Shown: piece after piece, positions 43,125 through 51,987 of the stretch
Position numbering within the stretch: the first letter of the stretch is position 1
Layout: each line of letters opens with the position of its first letter
Source: Paenibacillus rhizosphaerae
GTDB lineage: Bacteria > Bacillota > Bacilli > Paenibacillales > Paenibacillaceae
Assembly: GCF_014192015.1 (NCBI RefSeq)
Contig: NZ_JACHXJ010000004.1
Coordinates: 310,001-374,000 of the forward strand
DNA length: 64,000 nt
Direction of reading: 5' to 3'
Notes under the pieces: model-generated
What the model was told of the DNA's origin: nothing
What the model saw: only the letters and a program-made list of their open reading frames with translations
Database searches by the model: none
Program-made: the position numbers and the translations under genes

Positions 43125-44162
43125 TTATGATGGTTTAGACGGCGTAAAAATGGACGACTCCCGAATCACCAGCCGGTGGGGAATAATGTGGCGCTTCTGA
43201 AACTGCCGGTCCCCGTCGTGCTGAATGGACTGAATCAGCGCCTGGGATGCGGTATAGCCCAAGTTATAGATGCCGATATCCATGCTGCTGATGGGCGGCG
43301 TGGACAGCTCGGAGATGGAAATGTTGTTGAAGCTGACGATGCACAGGTCGTCCGGAACACGGTATCCGAGCTCGTGGAGTCCACGCAGGACGCCAAGCGA
43401 GACAAGATCGTCCATGACCACGAGGGCAGTAGGACGCTCCGGCAGATTCATAAAAAACGACATCGCCCGGTAGCCGCTCTCCTGGAGAAACTCACCTTCG
43501 ACGATCCAATCCTTGCGCGTCTCCAAACCGGCCTCTTCCAATGCATTCCTGTAACCTTTCAGCCGGTCGCGTGAAACGATGTGATTCGGGGGCCCGCTGA
43601 CAAAACCGATCCGCCGGTGGCCGAGGGATATGAGGTGTTTGGTCGCATCGTAAGCGGCCTGAACGTTGTCATTGTCCACGGACAGGATGTCCGGGTACTT
43701 CTCGCTGCGTCCGATTAGCACGAACGGATGGCCGTTCTGCCGCAGAAAATCGACCACCGGATCCTCTTTGCGCGAATAGAGCAGGATCGCCCCATCAACG
43801 CGCTTGCCGTTCAGCAGCCGGGAAACGGCCTCCACCTCCTCCTTCTCACTGCCTCCCGAACTGATCAGTACATCATATCCAGAGCGGTTGGCCTGGGTGA
43901 CGATCCCGCGGATCAACTCCATGAAGAACAGATTCAGGAACAGTTCTTCGGCGGGCTTGGGCAAAATGACGCAAATACTGCTCGAAGTCTTGGAAACCAG
44001 ACTCTTGGCCGTCATGTTGGGGTGGTATCCGAGCTCCTTCATGACATCCCGTACCTTTTGCGACGTTTCACGGCTGATTCTGGAGTTATTCGACAGCACT
44101 CGAGAGACGGTGGAGGGGGAAACGCCCGCTCGTTTGGCGACATCTTTAATCGTTACAGACAT
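43125..44162 (-). CDS. LacI-family regulator of maltose genes
   Basis: LacI-type repressor of 345 aa. The DNA-binding helix-turn-helix is VTIKDVAKRAGVSPSTVSRVLSNNSRIS at residues 3-30, followed by a hinge helix and a periplasmic-binding-like sugar domain with PFVLIGRSEKYPDILSVDNDNVQAAYDATKHLISLGHRRIGFVSG. It resembles MalR of Firmicutes. GGGAGGTAACAA precedes the ATG. A site TGCAAACGGTTCCA overlaps its leader, so autoregulation is likely, and similar sites precede pgmB and the transporter. Confidence 0.9.
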   Translation of the reverse strand: MSVTIKDVAKRAGVSPSTVSRVLSNNSRISRETSQKVRDVMKELGYHPNMTAKSLVSKTSSSICVILPKPAEELFLNLFFMELIRGIVTQANRSGYDVLISSGGSEKEEVEAVSRLLNGKRVDGAILLYSRKEDPVVDFLRQNGHPFVLIGRSEKYPDILSVDNDNVQAAYDATKHLISLGHRRIGFVSGPPNHIVSRDRLKGYRNALEEAGLETRKDWIVEGEFLQESGYRAMSFFMNLPERPTALVVMDDLVSLGVLRGLHELGYRVPDDLCIVSFNNISISELSTPPISSMDIGIYNLGYTASQALIQSIQHDGDRQFQKRHIIPHRLVIRESSIFTPSKPS

Positions 44163-44623
44163 TTGTTACCTCCCTGTGGAACCGTTTGCACTATATGCAA
44201 ATGAGAAACGGCCGTCTCATAGACGCTGGCTATTTTACAATTGCTATCTTAGCCGAAAGCCCAGAGCTTGTAAATATCCAACCTGAGGCGGCGAGAAGAG
44301 ACCGGAGGGATCTGGCTTGAGGCATTTTTTGCAGGCAGAGAAGGCCGACATTGTTATATAAAACGGTGATATATATAGCATAGTCAAGAAAATGGAAGAT
44401 AATACTGAATAAAATGCCGTTTATTGCGAAAAAACGAATATGAATGCAGCTTTTCATAGAATTTAAGCTGTCGTATTCTCCATAAAGACCGGTGTCGTCC
44501 GTAAGATGCCCAGCGGTCAGTCCTGTTCGCCAGCAATTGTATCCGCTTTCTTGCCGGGTGATTGAAGGGGCAGATTCGAAGCATTCCGATCAAAGGACAC
44601 CAGATCAAACAAAGGAGGATGTC
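44163..44623. other. Intergenic region between lacI and the GH13 gene
   Basis: The 5' part holds the regulator leader with a LacI-type site (44177-44190). The rest (about 430 bases) is AT-rich and shows no coding sequence or strong hairpin I can support; the GH13 promoter should be here but I could not mark a clear one. Confidence 0.5.
44177..44190 (-). promoter_or_regulatory. LacI-type operator before the regulator gene
   Basis: Minus strand TGCAAACGGTTCCA, sharing TGCAAACG with the sites before pgmB and malE; located about 15 bases before the start codon. Confidence 0.6.
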
Positions 44624-46381
44624 ATGAAAACAAATAAATGGGGCAGGCCAGCCGGACACCGGCTGCGGAAGCTCGCAGCAGGCATAACGGCAGTGTTCAT
44701 GGCGGTTGCCCTGCTGTCAGGATGCAGCAGCACGGGTGACCATGCTGCGGAAGACACCGGGGCTCAGGATCGGCCCGGTGCAAAAGCCGGCGGCCAGACG
44801 GCAGGACAGCAGGGGCAGGCGGGAACGGGAACCACAGCAGGGGAGCAGGGTGGCGGAACTGCCGCCACGGCCGTCGACGAGCAGCCGTCGACCGTGTTCT
44901 ATGAGGTATTTGTCCGCTCGTTCCATGATTCGAACGGGGACGGCATCGGCGACTTGAAAGGGCTGACGCAGAAGCTTGATTACCTGAACGACGGTAATCC
45001 CGTTACGACGGATGACCTCGGTGTCGGCGGCATCTGGCTGATGCCGATCCAGCCGTCGCCCAGCTACCATGGGTACGATATTACCGACTACGAGGGCATT
45101 AATCCCGATTACGGGACGCTGGATGATCTGCAGGAGCTGATCGCCGGGGCGCACAAGCGCGGGATCAAGGTCATCATGGATCTGGTGTTGAACCATACCA
45201 GCACCCAGCACCCGTGGTTTGTCAGTGCTTCGAAGGACCCGCACAGCAAATACCGGGACTGGTACGTGTGGGCGGAAGACCAGAAGCTCAGTCCCACCGG
45301 GGTCAGCGCGGCCGGAGGCGGCAGTCCGTGGTATGCCTTGAACGGAAGCCATTACTTGGCTGCGTTCTGGGAAGGGATGCCGGATTTGAATTATGACAAT
45401 CCCGAGGTGCGGGCGGAAGCCGTCCGGATCGGGCAGTACTGGCTGAAGCTCGGCATGGATGGATTCCGGGTGGACGGCGCCAAGCACATTTACGAGAACC
45501 TTCAGAGCGACCGGGGCGAGGCGGCCACAGCCAAAAACACGGCGTGGTGGCAGGAATTCCGAACCGGTATGAATCCGGTGAACAAGGATGCCTATATCGT
45601 GGGCGAGGTGTGGGAGAACTCGGCCGCCGCGATCGCGCCGTATTTGGACCGGGCCTTTGATTCAGGATTTAATTTCAGCCTGGCGGAGAGCATCCTGAGC
45701 GCGGTGAAGGACGAGAAGGACAACAACCTGGCCTTTACACTGCAGCGGACCCAGCAGTTCTACGGCAAACAATCGCAGGGGCAGTTCACCGACGCCATTT
45801 TTCTGTCGAATCACGACCAGGACCGTGTAATGAGCCGGCTGGACGGAAATCCGAACCATGCGCGGATGGCCGCGGCGCTGCTGCTGACGCTGCCGGGCAA
45901 CCCGTTTATTTATTACGGCGAGGAAATCGGCATGCGCGGCGTGAAACCTGACGAGCGGATTCGGGAGCCGATGGTGTGGAGCGATCTGTCCCGTCAGCCC
46001 GGCCAGACGTCGTGGGAACAGCCGCTTCTAACCGGAGAAGCAGCGAAAGGAATCAGCGTCCGGTCGGAATCGGCTGACCCGAATTCGCTGCTGTCCGCCT
46101 ATCGGAACCTGATCCGCTGGAGAGAGGACGTCCCCGCTTTGCGGGATGGCGACATCCAGAGTTATGACTCCGGCAACCTGGCGGTGGTGTCCTTTGTGCG
46201 CCGTAGTGCGCAACAAACTGTGCTAGTATTGCACAACTTGTCAGGCAAGGAGCAGCAAGTCCAGCTGGGAGCGGAGCAGGAAGGGGGAGTCGAAAAGGTA
46301 CTTAAAAGCAGCAATAAATCCACGGTTTTAAAGCAAAATCTGCTTCGCATCCCTCCATATTCCAGTGTGATTTTAGAGTGA
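44624..46381 (+). CDS. GH13 alpha-amylase-family lipoprotein
   Basis: Cell-surface glycoside hydrolase of 585 aa that should cut starch or maltodextrins. A long basic N terminus leads to a signal ending in lipobox LSGC (about residue 34), then a Gly/Gln/Ala-rich linker. The GH13 barrel begins TVFYEVFVRSFHDSNGDGIGDLKGL. Catalytic residues: Asp284 in GFRVDGAKH, Glu328 in IVGEVWEN and Asp398 in SNHDQDR. The C-terminal beta domain ends LLRIPPYSSVILE. AAAGGAGG lies 5 bases before ATG 44624; the frame runs 44 codons upstream without support. It precedes the transporter, supplying its substrate. Confidence 0.93.
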   Translation: MKTNKWGRPAGHRLRKLAAGITAVFMAVALLSGCSSTGDHAAEDTGAQDRPGAKAGGQTAGQQGQAGTGTTAGEQGGGTAATAVDEQPSTVFYEVFVRSFHDSNGDGIGDLKGLTQKLDYLNDGNPVTTDDLGVGGIWLMPIQPSPSYHGYDITDYEGINPDYGTLDDLQELIAGAHKRGIKVIMDLVLNHTSTQHPWFVSASKDPHSKYRDWYVWAEDQKLSPTGVSAAGGGSPWYALNGSHYLAAFWEGMPDLNYDNPEVRAEAVRIGQYWLKLGMDGFRVDGAKHIYENLQSDRGEAATAKNTAWWQEFRTGMNPVNKDAYIVGEVWENSAAAIAPYLDRAFDSGFNFSLAESILSAVKDEKDNNLAFTLQRTQQFYGKQSQGQFTDAIFLSNHDQDRVMSRLDGNPNHARMAAALLLTLPGNPFIYYGEEIGMRGVKPDERIREPMVWSDLSRQPGQTSWEQPLLTGEAAKGISVRSESADPNSLLSAYRNLIRWREDVPALRDGDIQSYDSGNLAVVSFVRRSAQQTVLVLHNLSGKEQQVQLGAEQEGGVEKVLKSSNKSTVLKQNLLRIPPYSSVILE

Positions 46382-46471
46382 ATTTGACGAAATTCAAAGA
46401 TATAATGCAATATAGAAAGAATTATGAAGTAAAGTAGTAAATATATAGGTAAAATGGCGAAAAACACATTG

Positions 46472-46534
46472 TGCAAACGTTTTTACAAAAATTAATACGT
46501 TGTGTATGATAAACGCATGTTTAAAGCGCTTACT
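46472..46534 (+). promoter_or_regulatory. malE promoter with LacI-type operator and cre-like site
   Basis: TTTACA (46482-46487) and TATGAT (46505-46510) are 17 bases apart. TGCAAACGTTTTTA (46472-46485) overlaps the -35. TTAAAGCGCTTACT (46521-46534) matches the CcpA cre consensus at about 12 of 14 positions just after the expected start. This predicts maltose induction and glucose repression. Confidence 0.75.
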
Positions 46535-46705
46535 TGGTAACTTCCGCAAAATGAAATACCGATGATTCTTGAAGAAACGGCTCATCCACTCTGATATTGC
46601 GACGTGATAGCGTGCTCGATCCTTGTCCGGGAAGGGGTTCATAGCATGTTTCCAATCAAGTCGTGCCGGAAAGGTGCTTGCAAATGGGCGGTTTAGGCGT
46701 GTTTG

Positions 46706-46719
46706 TGAAATCGTTTGCG
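46706..46719 (+). promoter_or_regulatory. Second LacI-type site in the malE leader
   Basis: TGAAATCGTTTGCG; on the other strand CGCAAACGATTTCA, matching the CAAACG core of the other three sites. About 200 bases downstream of the promoter, it may form a repression loop. Confidence 0.5.
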
Positions 46720-46743
46720 CAGTTATGTTATGCATGGAGCTCA

Positions 46744-46846
46744 AGGAGAATCGGTAAGGCAGCAGGTATGAACGGGAGTCGGCAAGGCAGCAGGTGTGAA
46801 TGGGAGTCAAGTCAGCAGATGTTAGAGGGAGTCGGCAAGACAATAG
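46744..46846 (+). repeat. Imperfect tandem repeats in the malE leader
   Basis: Four units of about 25-30 bases, each beginning GGGAGTCGGCAAG or a variant (46744, 46774, 46802, 46827). The first two share GGCAGCAGGT-TGAA. They end about 40 bases before malE. Confidence 0.6.
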
Positions 46847-46884
46847 TGTTACGAGTAAAAGATCTGAGAGGGGTTCGTTTGGGA

Positions 46885-48207
46885 ATGAAGATGAAAAAGG
46901 TTATGGCACTGGTCGCAACGTTGACCATGGCATTCTCGATTACAGCGTGCGGCAGCTCCGGCAGCAAGGCGGAGGAGCAAACTCCGTCAACGACAACAAC
47001 CGAAACGGCGGCTACAGACGGCCAGCCGGATAACACAGCGGCTTCGGGTGACAGCCTCCAGCCGGAAGAAGGCGCTTCCCTCGTCGTGTGGGAATCCAAG
47101 GAGGAGCGCTCTTTCACTGATGAAATCGCCAAGCAGTTTACCGAAAAGTACAACGTACCGGTCAAGATTGAAGAGGTAGCGGCAACGGATCAGGTAACGA
47201 AGCTGTCCCAGGACGGTCCGTCGGGGCTTGCGGCCGACATCGTGATGTTCCCTCACGATAACCTGGGCAGAGCCGCGGCAGCGGGACTGCTGCTCGCCAA
47301 CGATGCGTTCAAGGACGAAACGGTGAAAAACAACACCGATGCCTCGATTCAAGGCGTAACCTATGACGGCGTGCTGTACGGGTATCCGAGAGCGGCTGAA
47401 ACGTACGCCCTGTACTATAACAAGAGCCTTCTGAAGGAAGCGCCAAAGACGTTCGATGACGTCATCGCGTTCGGCAAAACCTTCACCGACAAAGCCAAGA
47501 AGAAATACGGCATCATGTGGGAAACGGGCAACATGTACTTCAACTATCCATTTATCGCAACGACCGGCGGATACATTTTCGGAAAAGACGGTACGGATAA
47601 AGACGATATTGGCATCAACAGCGAAGGCGCGGTCGAAGGCCTGAAAACCTATGTGCAGCTGAAGGAAATTCTTCCGGTGAAGAGCGGCGACATTTCGCCG
47701 GACATCAAGCGCAGCTTGTTTAATGCGGGTGACGTGGCGATGGACATGAACGGTCCGTGGGAGCTTGCCGGCTACAAGCAGGCGCTCGGCGATAACCTTG
47801 GCGTAGCTCCGATCCCTACGATCGGCGGCAAAGCGGCGATCTCGTTCTCCGGCATCAAAGCCTGGTACGTCAATTCCTTTACGCAGTATCCGAATGCAGC
47901 CCAACTGTTCGCGAACTTCGCCTCCAGCAAGGACGCTCAGCTGCTGCTGAACACGAAGGTTGGTTCCATCCCGACGAACAAAGAGGCATTGGAATCCGAT
48001 CAAATCAAAAACGATCCGTACATTTCGGCCTTTGCGGAACAGACGAAAAACTCGCAGCCGATGCCTTCCATCCCGGAAATGGGCAACGTATGGAGTCCGG
48101 TGAACGCGGCACTGCCTGAAATTTGGGACAACAATGCGGATCCGAAGGCGGCGATGGATAAAGCAGCCCAGCAAATCAAAGATCTGAACAACGGCGCAAC
48201 CAAGTAA
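46885..48207 (+). CDS. malE: Maltose/maltodextrin-binding lipoprotein (MalE-like)
   Basis: Extracellular sugar-binding lipoprotein of 440 aa. The signal ends in lipobox ITAC (about residue 21) and is followed by a Thr/Glu-rich linker. The family 1 binding fold starts ASLVVWESKEERSFTDEIAKQFTEKYNVPVKIEEV and includes DIVMFPHDNLGRAAAAGLL and GDVAMDMNGPWELAGYKQAL, as in MalE/MdxE. GAGAGGGG lies 11 bases before ATG 46885. First gene of the malEFG-like set; it follows the long regulated leader. Confidence 0.93.
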   Translation: MKMKKVMALVATLTMAFSITACGSSGSKAEEQTPSTTTTETAATDGQPDNTAASGDSLQPEEGASLVVWESKEERSFTDEIAKQFTEKYNVPVKIEEVAATDQVTKLSQDGPSGLAADIVMFPHDNLGRAAAAGLLLANDAFKDETVKNNTDASIQGVTYDGVLYGYPRAAETYALYYNKSLLKEAPKTFDDVIAFGKTFTDKAKKKYGIMWETGNMYFNYPFIATTGGYIFGKDGTDKDDIGINSEGAVEGLKTYVQLKEILPVKSGDISPDIKRSLFNAGDVAMDMNGPWELAGYKQALGDNLGVAPIPTIGGKAAISFSGIKAWYVNSFTQYPNAAQLFANFASSKDAQLLLNTKVGSIPTNKEALESDQIKNDPYISAFAEQTKNSQPMPSIPEMGNVWSPVNAALPEIWDNNADPKAAMDKAAQQIKDLNNGATK

Positions 48208-48257
48208 GGCATCGACGCACCGCTGTCAGGTAAGGCAACAGTTATGAATGGAAGTAT

Positions 48258-48285
48258 GACCCGCCGCCACCATCCGCGGCGGGTC
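48258..48285 (+). other. Hairpin between malE and malF
   Basis: GACCCGCCGC pairs with GCGGCGGGTC over 8 bases, with no T run. Such hairpins after binding-protein genes stabilise the upstream mRNA and lower expression of the permeases. Confidence 0.7.
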
Positions 48286-48437
48286 ATTCCCTGACATACC
48301 GGTACCGCTGAAAAGCACGCATGCTTCGGCTGCCGGTATCGCCAAGGAACAGGGCCGGGAAAGCGCGGCCTGTCTTCTTGGAAGCAGTACCCTCCGGGGT
48401 TGCTTCCGTTGACCCGGGGAGAGGAGAAGAGGATACG

Positions 48438-49739
48438 ATGAACAGGCTCCGCGGCAAAGCCGCTTTACTGTCGATCATCAGCATGGGATTGGGACAAATC
48501 TATAACCGCCAATTCATTAAAGGCATCTTGTTCCTGCTGATCGAGGCTTTTGGCATTTACTACTTCATCAACAATTTGGGAAGAGCACTATGGGGAATGA
48601 CGTCGCTCGGGGATACGCCGCGTCTGCTCGTTAAAGGCAAGTGGATCGATGGCGACCATTCCATTTTTATCATGATTCAAAGCTTGATCACGCTGCTGTT
48701 TCTGCTGATCTTTATCGTCGTTTATGTGATGAACGTCAGAGACGCGTACCATACGGCGATCAAACGGGAAAACGGGCAAGTCCCGAACAGTTTCGCCAAA
48801 TCCGTCAAATACGTGATGGATTATAAATTTGCTCAAGCCTTTTTGACGCTGCCGGCACTCGGCATCTTGTTCTTTACGATTATGCCGATCCTGTTTATGA
48901 TCATGCTGGCCTTTACGAACTATTCCGCACCGAACCATATCCCTCCGGCGAAGCTGGTGGATTGGGTCGGATTCCAGACCTTTAAGGATCTGGTGTCGCT
49001 GAAAACCTGGAGCCATACGTTTTTCGGCGTATTAACTTGGACCATTATCTGGGCGGTCCTCTCCACGGCGACCACGTATTTGGGCGGCCTGCTCGTTGCG
49101 CTTTTGATCAACCAGCAGGGCATCAAATTCAAGGGCATGTGGCGGACGATCCTGGTTATCCCTTATGCCATTCCGCAGCTGATTTCGCTGCTCGTCATGA
49201 GAAATATGTTTAACGGCCAATTCGGGCCGATTAACCAGTACCTCGGCTACTTCGGGCTCGGGGGGCTTCCTTGGCTGACCGATCCGTTCTGGGCCAAGGT
49301 GACGGTTATTCTCGTCAACATGTGGGTGGGCATTCCGGTCTCGATGATCCTGATCATGGGCGTGCTTACGACCATTCCGAAGGACATGTACGAAGCGGCT
49401 GAGGTCGACGGGGCAAGCGCGTATCAGAAGTTCCGCATCGTTACGCTGCCGATGATCCTCTTCTCGACGGCGCCGACACTGATCATGCAGTTTGCCGGAA
49501 ACATCAACAACTTCAACATGATCTTCCTGCTGACAAACGGAAATCCGGTCGTCGGGGACTATCAGTACGCGGGAGCGACGGACCTTCTCGTGACCTGGCT
49601 GTACAAACTGACGCTGGATCAGAACAAATACAATATGGCGTCGGCCGTCGGCATCATTATCTTCCTGATCATCGCCATATTCTCCATTTACAATTACCGG
49701 CGGACCAAATCATTTAAAGAGGAGGATATGATCCAATGA
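48438..49739 (+). CDS. malF: Maltodextrin ABC transporter permease (MalF-like)
   Basis: Permease of 433 aa with about eight helices. The N terminus contains a TM2-like pattern (ISMGLGQIYNRQFIKGILFLLIEAFG) also seen in Bacillus-type MalF. The EAA loop that docks the ATPase is EAAEVDGASAYQKFRIVTLPMI in the second half. ATG 48438 has GGAGAAGAGG just upstream; the 39-codon extension is not supported. It overlaps malG by four bases. No ATPase is encoded here; MsmX-type shared ATPases are known in Firmicutes. Confidence 0.93.
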   Translation: MNRLRGKAALLSIISMGLGQIYNRQFIKGILFLLIEAFGIYYFINNLGRALWGMTSLGDTPRLLVKGKWIDGDHSIFIMIQSLITLLFLLIFIVVYVMNVRDAYHTAIKRENGQVPNSFAKSVKYVMDYKFAQAFLTLPALGILFFTIMPILFMIMLAFTNYSAPNHIPPAKLVDWVGFQTFKDLVSLKTWSHTFFGVLTWTIIWAVLSTATTYLGGLLVALLINQQGIKFKGMWRTILVIPYAIPQLISLLVMRNMFNGQFGPINQYLGYFGLGGLPWLTDPFWAKVTVILVNMWVGIPVSMILIMGVLTTIPKDMYEAAEVDGASAYQKFRIVTLPMILFSTAPTLIMQFAGNINNFNMIFLLTNGNPVVGDYQYAGATDLLVTWLYKLTLDQNKYNMASAVGIIIFLIIAIFSIYNYRRTKSFKEEDMIQ

Positions 49740-50581
49740 GCGGACGTCAAGGCAGAAAGGCAGTTCGGCTAACGGTCAGCTACATCATTCTCATCATCAT
49801 GGCCATCGGCTCGATCTATCCGGCCCTCTGGGTCATTCTCGGCTCCTTCCGCCCGGGAAAATCGCTTTACAGCAAAACGCTTCTTCCGGAAGCGTTCACG
49901 CTGGACCATTACCGGGAGCTGTTTACGTCCAGCAGCATTTTGTTCGGACAGTGGTACATGAATACGCTGAAAATCGCCGTGTGCTCGATGATCATCGGCG
50001 TCTTCCTGACCCTGCTCACGAGCTATGCGGTGTCGCGTTTCCGCTTCAAGTGGCGCAAGACGGCTTTGTCGACCGTGCTCATCCTCGGCATGTTCCCGGG
50101 ATTCATGAGCATGATCGCGATCTACCTGCTGCTGAAGGAGTGGCATTTGCTGGATACGCATCTCGCGCTAATTATCGTGTATGCGGCGGGAGCCCCGCTA
50201 GGCGGCACCTTTATCGCCAAGGGCTTTCTCGACACGATCCCGCGGACGCTGGATGAAGCGGCGAAGATCGACGGGGCGAGCAACTGGACGATTTTCAGCC
50301 GGATTATTCTGCCGCTGTCCCGGCCGATGCTGACCTATATGGCGCTGACGCAGTTCGTCGGCCCATGGGTAGATTATATCTTTGCACGGCTCGTCCTGCG
50401 GACGAAAGAAAATTGGACGCTGGCTGTCGGATTATTCGACATGGTCAGCACGAATCAGAATACGAACTTCACCACGTTCGCCGCGGGGGCGGTTCTAATC
50501 GCGGTGCCGATCACGATCCTGTTTATTTTCCTGCAGCGCCTGCTGGTGGACGGTTTAACATCGGGAGCGAGCAAAGGGTAA
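49736..50581 (+). CDS. malG: Maltodextrin ABC transporter permease (MalG-like)
   Basis: Second permease, 281 aa, six helices. The EAA loop DEAAKIDGASNWTIFSRIILPLSRPML is near residue 178, and the QFVGPWVDYIFARLVL segment near 210 is typical of MalG. It starts in ATGA overlap with malF, so the two are translated together, and ends the operon before the terminator at 50679. Confidence 0.94.
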   Translation: MSGRQGRKAVRLTVSYIILIIMAIGSIYPALWVILGSFRPGKSLYSKTLLPEAFTLDHYRELFTSSSILFGQWYMNTLKIAVCSMIIGVFLTLLTSYAVSRFRFKWRKTALSTVLILGMFPGFMSMIAIYLLLKEWHLLDTHLALIIVYAAGAPLGGTFIAKGFLDTIPRTLDEAAKIDGASNWTIFSRIILPLSRPMLTYMALTQFVGPWVDYIFARLVLRTKENWTLAVGLFDMVSTNQNTNFTTFAAGAVLIAVPITILFIFLQRLLVDGLTSGASKG

Positions 50582-50678
50582 GCTACCATCGGCAATTCGC
50601 TCTCGGGTGTGGAGGTCCATCCCATCGACGGGCGCGCTGCCTTAACGGGTTGATTTTTGTGAATATCGAAAAAAATGA

Positions 50679-50718
50679 AGGCGCAGCTCTCGCATCATGC
50701 ATGCAGGCTGTGCCTTTG
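50679..50718 (+). terminator. Terminator of the maltose transporter operon
   Basis: AAGGCGCAGC pairs with GCTGTGCCTT (one G-T pair) over an 18-base loop, followed by TGTATTTG. The rest of the 300-base gap from 50582 to 50885 shows no gene. Confidence 0.65.
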
Positions 50719-50885
50719 TATTTGGGTGGCTGGATGCAACGGCAGAGTTTGCCGGGTCTCGTTCGCTTTATCATGAAGACAAGCTTTCCTTGGATAAAAA
50801 ATACGGGACGGGAAGGGATTCGCATTCATATGAAGTATATGTTATAGAGGTAAGAAGGAAATAGATTGAAGGGAGTCTACCTAAT

Positions 50886-51092
50886 ATGAATCAATCATGT
50901 TTCGAAGACCGGATATACTGTATGGGATGCGGCAAGCTTGTGCAGGAGCACCAGGCCAGACAGGTGCTGAAGACCGGATACTATATGCACACTCTCCGGC
51001 TGGCGGCGGGATGCGATGAGTGCGGAGCGCGTTACGTGGATTTGCTGCCGGATGAGACGGCCACAAGAACGGCGAGCTACCACCCTTTTTGA
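50886..51092 (+). CDS. Small zinc-ribbon-like protein
   Basis: Protein of 68 aa with two CxxC pairs, CMGC near residue 13 and CDEC near residue 43, spaced as in a zinc ribbon (knuckle-strand-knuckle). There is no signal or membrane helix. AAGGGAG lies about 9 bases upstream of the ATG. It lies between the maltose operon and the agr-like operon, on the same strand as both but 265 bases before the latter with a promoter candidate between. Function unknown. Confidence 0.75.
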   Translation: MNQSCFEDRIYCMGCGKLVQEHQARQVLKTGYYMHTLRLAAGCDECGARYVDLLPDETATRTASYHPF

Positions 51093-51173
51093 AAGCGTAT
51101 TCAAGCAAAAGGGGCTCGTGTCGATTTAACCGGGAGTACCGTAAAAAAATCGTCAAAACATAAAATTCCATCT

Positions 51174-51230
51174 TTCGTTTTTATCGACAACGTCGTATGT
51201 TAATAGTAAAGAAAAATTCCAATTTATAAA
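51174..51230 (+). promoter_or_regulatory. Candidate LytTR sites and promoter of the agr-like operon
   Basis: TTCGTTTTT (51174-51182) and TATGTTAAT (51196-51204) fit the nine-base LytTR/AgrA half-site pattern and are 22 bases apart start to start, near the 21-base AgrA spacing. A TATAAA (51225-51230) follows without a good -35, as in activator-dependent promoters. Confidence 0.42.
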
Positions 51231-51357
51231 ATATATTCGGGAAGCGAAATGCACCGGGGAGCCCCCGGCGTATGGATGCTGGCCGCCGCCTGTGTACCGT
51301 CAGGAGAACGGAAGAGAAGTCAAACATAAGAATAGTACGGTAGTAGGAGGAAGTAAG

Positions 51358-51987
51358 GTGGAAGCTCTTGGCTTCATGTTTTTTTCAACGCTCGAGACAT
51401 TTGCGATTTATTCGCTGACGATGTCGCTTTTTCGGTTCAAAACTTCGGATTACTTGTGGCAGGCTCTGTGTATCACGCTGCTGGCGAATGTGCAGAGCTA
51501 CGTCCTGAGGGACGAGCTGTCACTGTCGTTTGCGGCGCCGTTAATCACGATTCTGATCTACATCCTGCTGTACACGACCGTGATGAAGATTCCATTGGCC
51601 TGGTCCGCCATCTGTACAATTCTGGGCTATGCGCTGTATGCGCTTATCCAGACCGTCTATGTGCTATGGCTGTTCGGATCGGTTCAAGAGGTCAACGCCA
51701 CGGACGCCAACTCCTACAGCTTGCAGGTTGTCTCGGCGTTAACGGGACTCGGGCTGTCGTGGCTCATGTACAAGTTTGGCATCGGGTTCGCCTTTGACTT
51801 TGAAAGGCTGCGTTTCAAAAAAGAGCACATCGTGCTGGTGCTGCTGATTATGGTCACGCTCGTCTCGGTGGAATTTATTTTCTATTACAACAAGGTGTGG
51901 ATCAACGTTTTATTTTTCGCCTGCACGTTCGGACTCTTTTTGTATTACACCATCCGAAAGGAAGAGGAGGATATCCATGCTGATTGA
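51358..51987 (+). CDS. Polytopic membrane protein of an agr-like operon, kinase-less sensor candidate
   Basis: Membrane protein of 209 aa with six or seven helices and a short charged tail (RKEEEDIHAD). It begins at GTG with TAGGAGGAAGTAAG upstream; the usual longer frame lacks a site. The size and helix layout resemble the N-terminal peptide-sensing half of AgrC-type kinases, but the protein ends just after the last helix, with no dimerisation or kinase domain. It overlaps agrB by 11 bases. Role as receptor is inference from context; an accessory to export or processing is the alternative. Confidence 0.8.
   Translation: MEALGFMFFSTLETFAIYSLTMSLFRFKTSDYLWQALCITLLANVQSYVLRDELSLSFAAPLITILIYILLYTTVMKIPLAWSAICTILGYALYALIQTVYVLWLFGSVQEVNATDANSYSLQVVSALTGLGLSWLMYKFGIGFAFDFERLRFKKEHIVLVLLIMVTLVSVEFIFYYNKVWINVLFFACTFGLFLYYTIRKEEEDIHAD

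Larger units (their letters stand above)
46382..46884 (+). other. malE promoter and long leader
   Basis: About 500 bases without a gene. It holds the malE promoter with a LacI-type operator and cre-like site (46472-46534), a second LacI-type site (46706) and a run of imperfect repeats (46744-46846). The predicted transcript would have a leader of about 370 bases. Confidence 0.6.

Noticed and set aside
46987..48174. 395-codon minus-strand frame opposite malE
   Set aside because: Shadow of the binding-protein gene; rich in Arg/His/Val with no domain.
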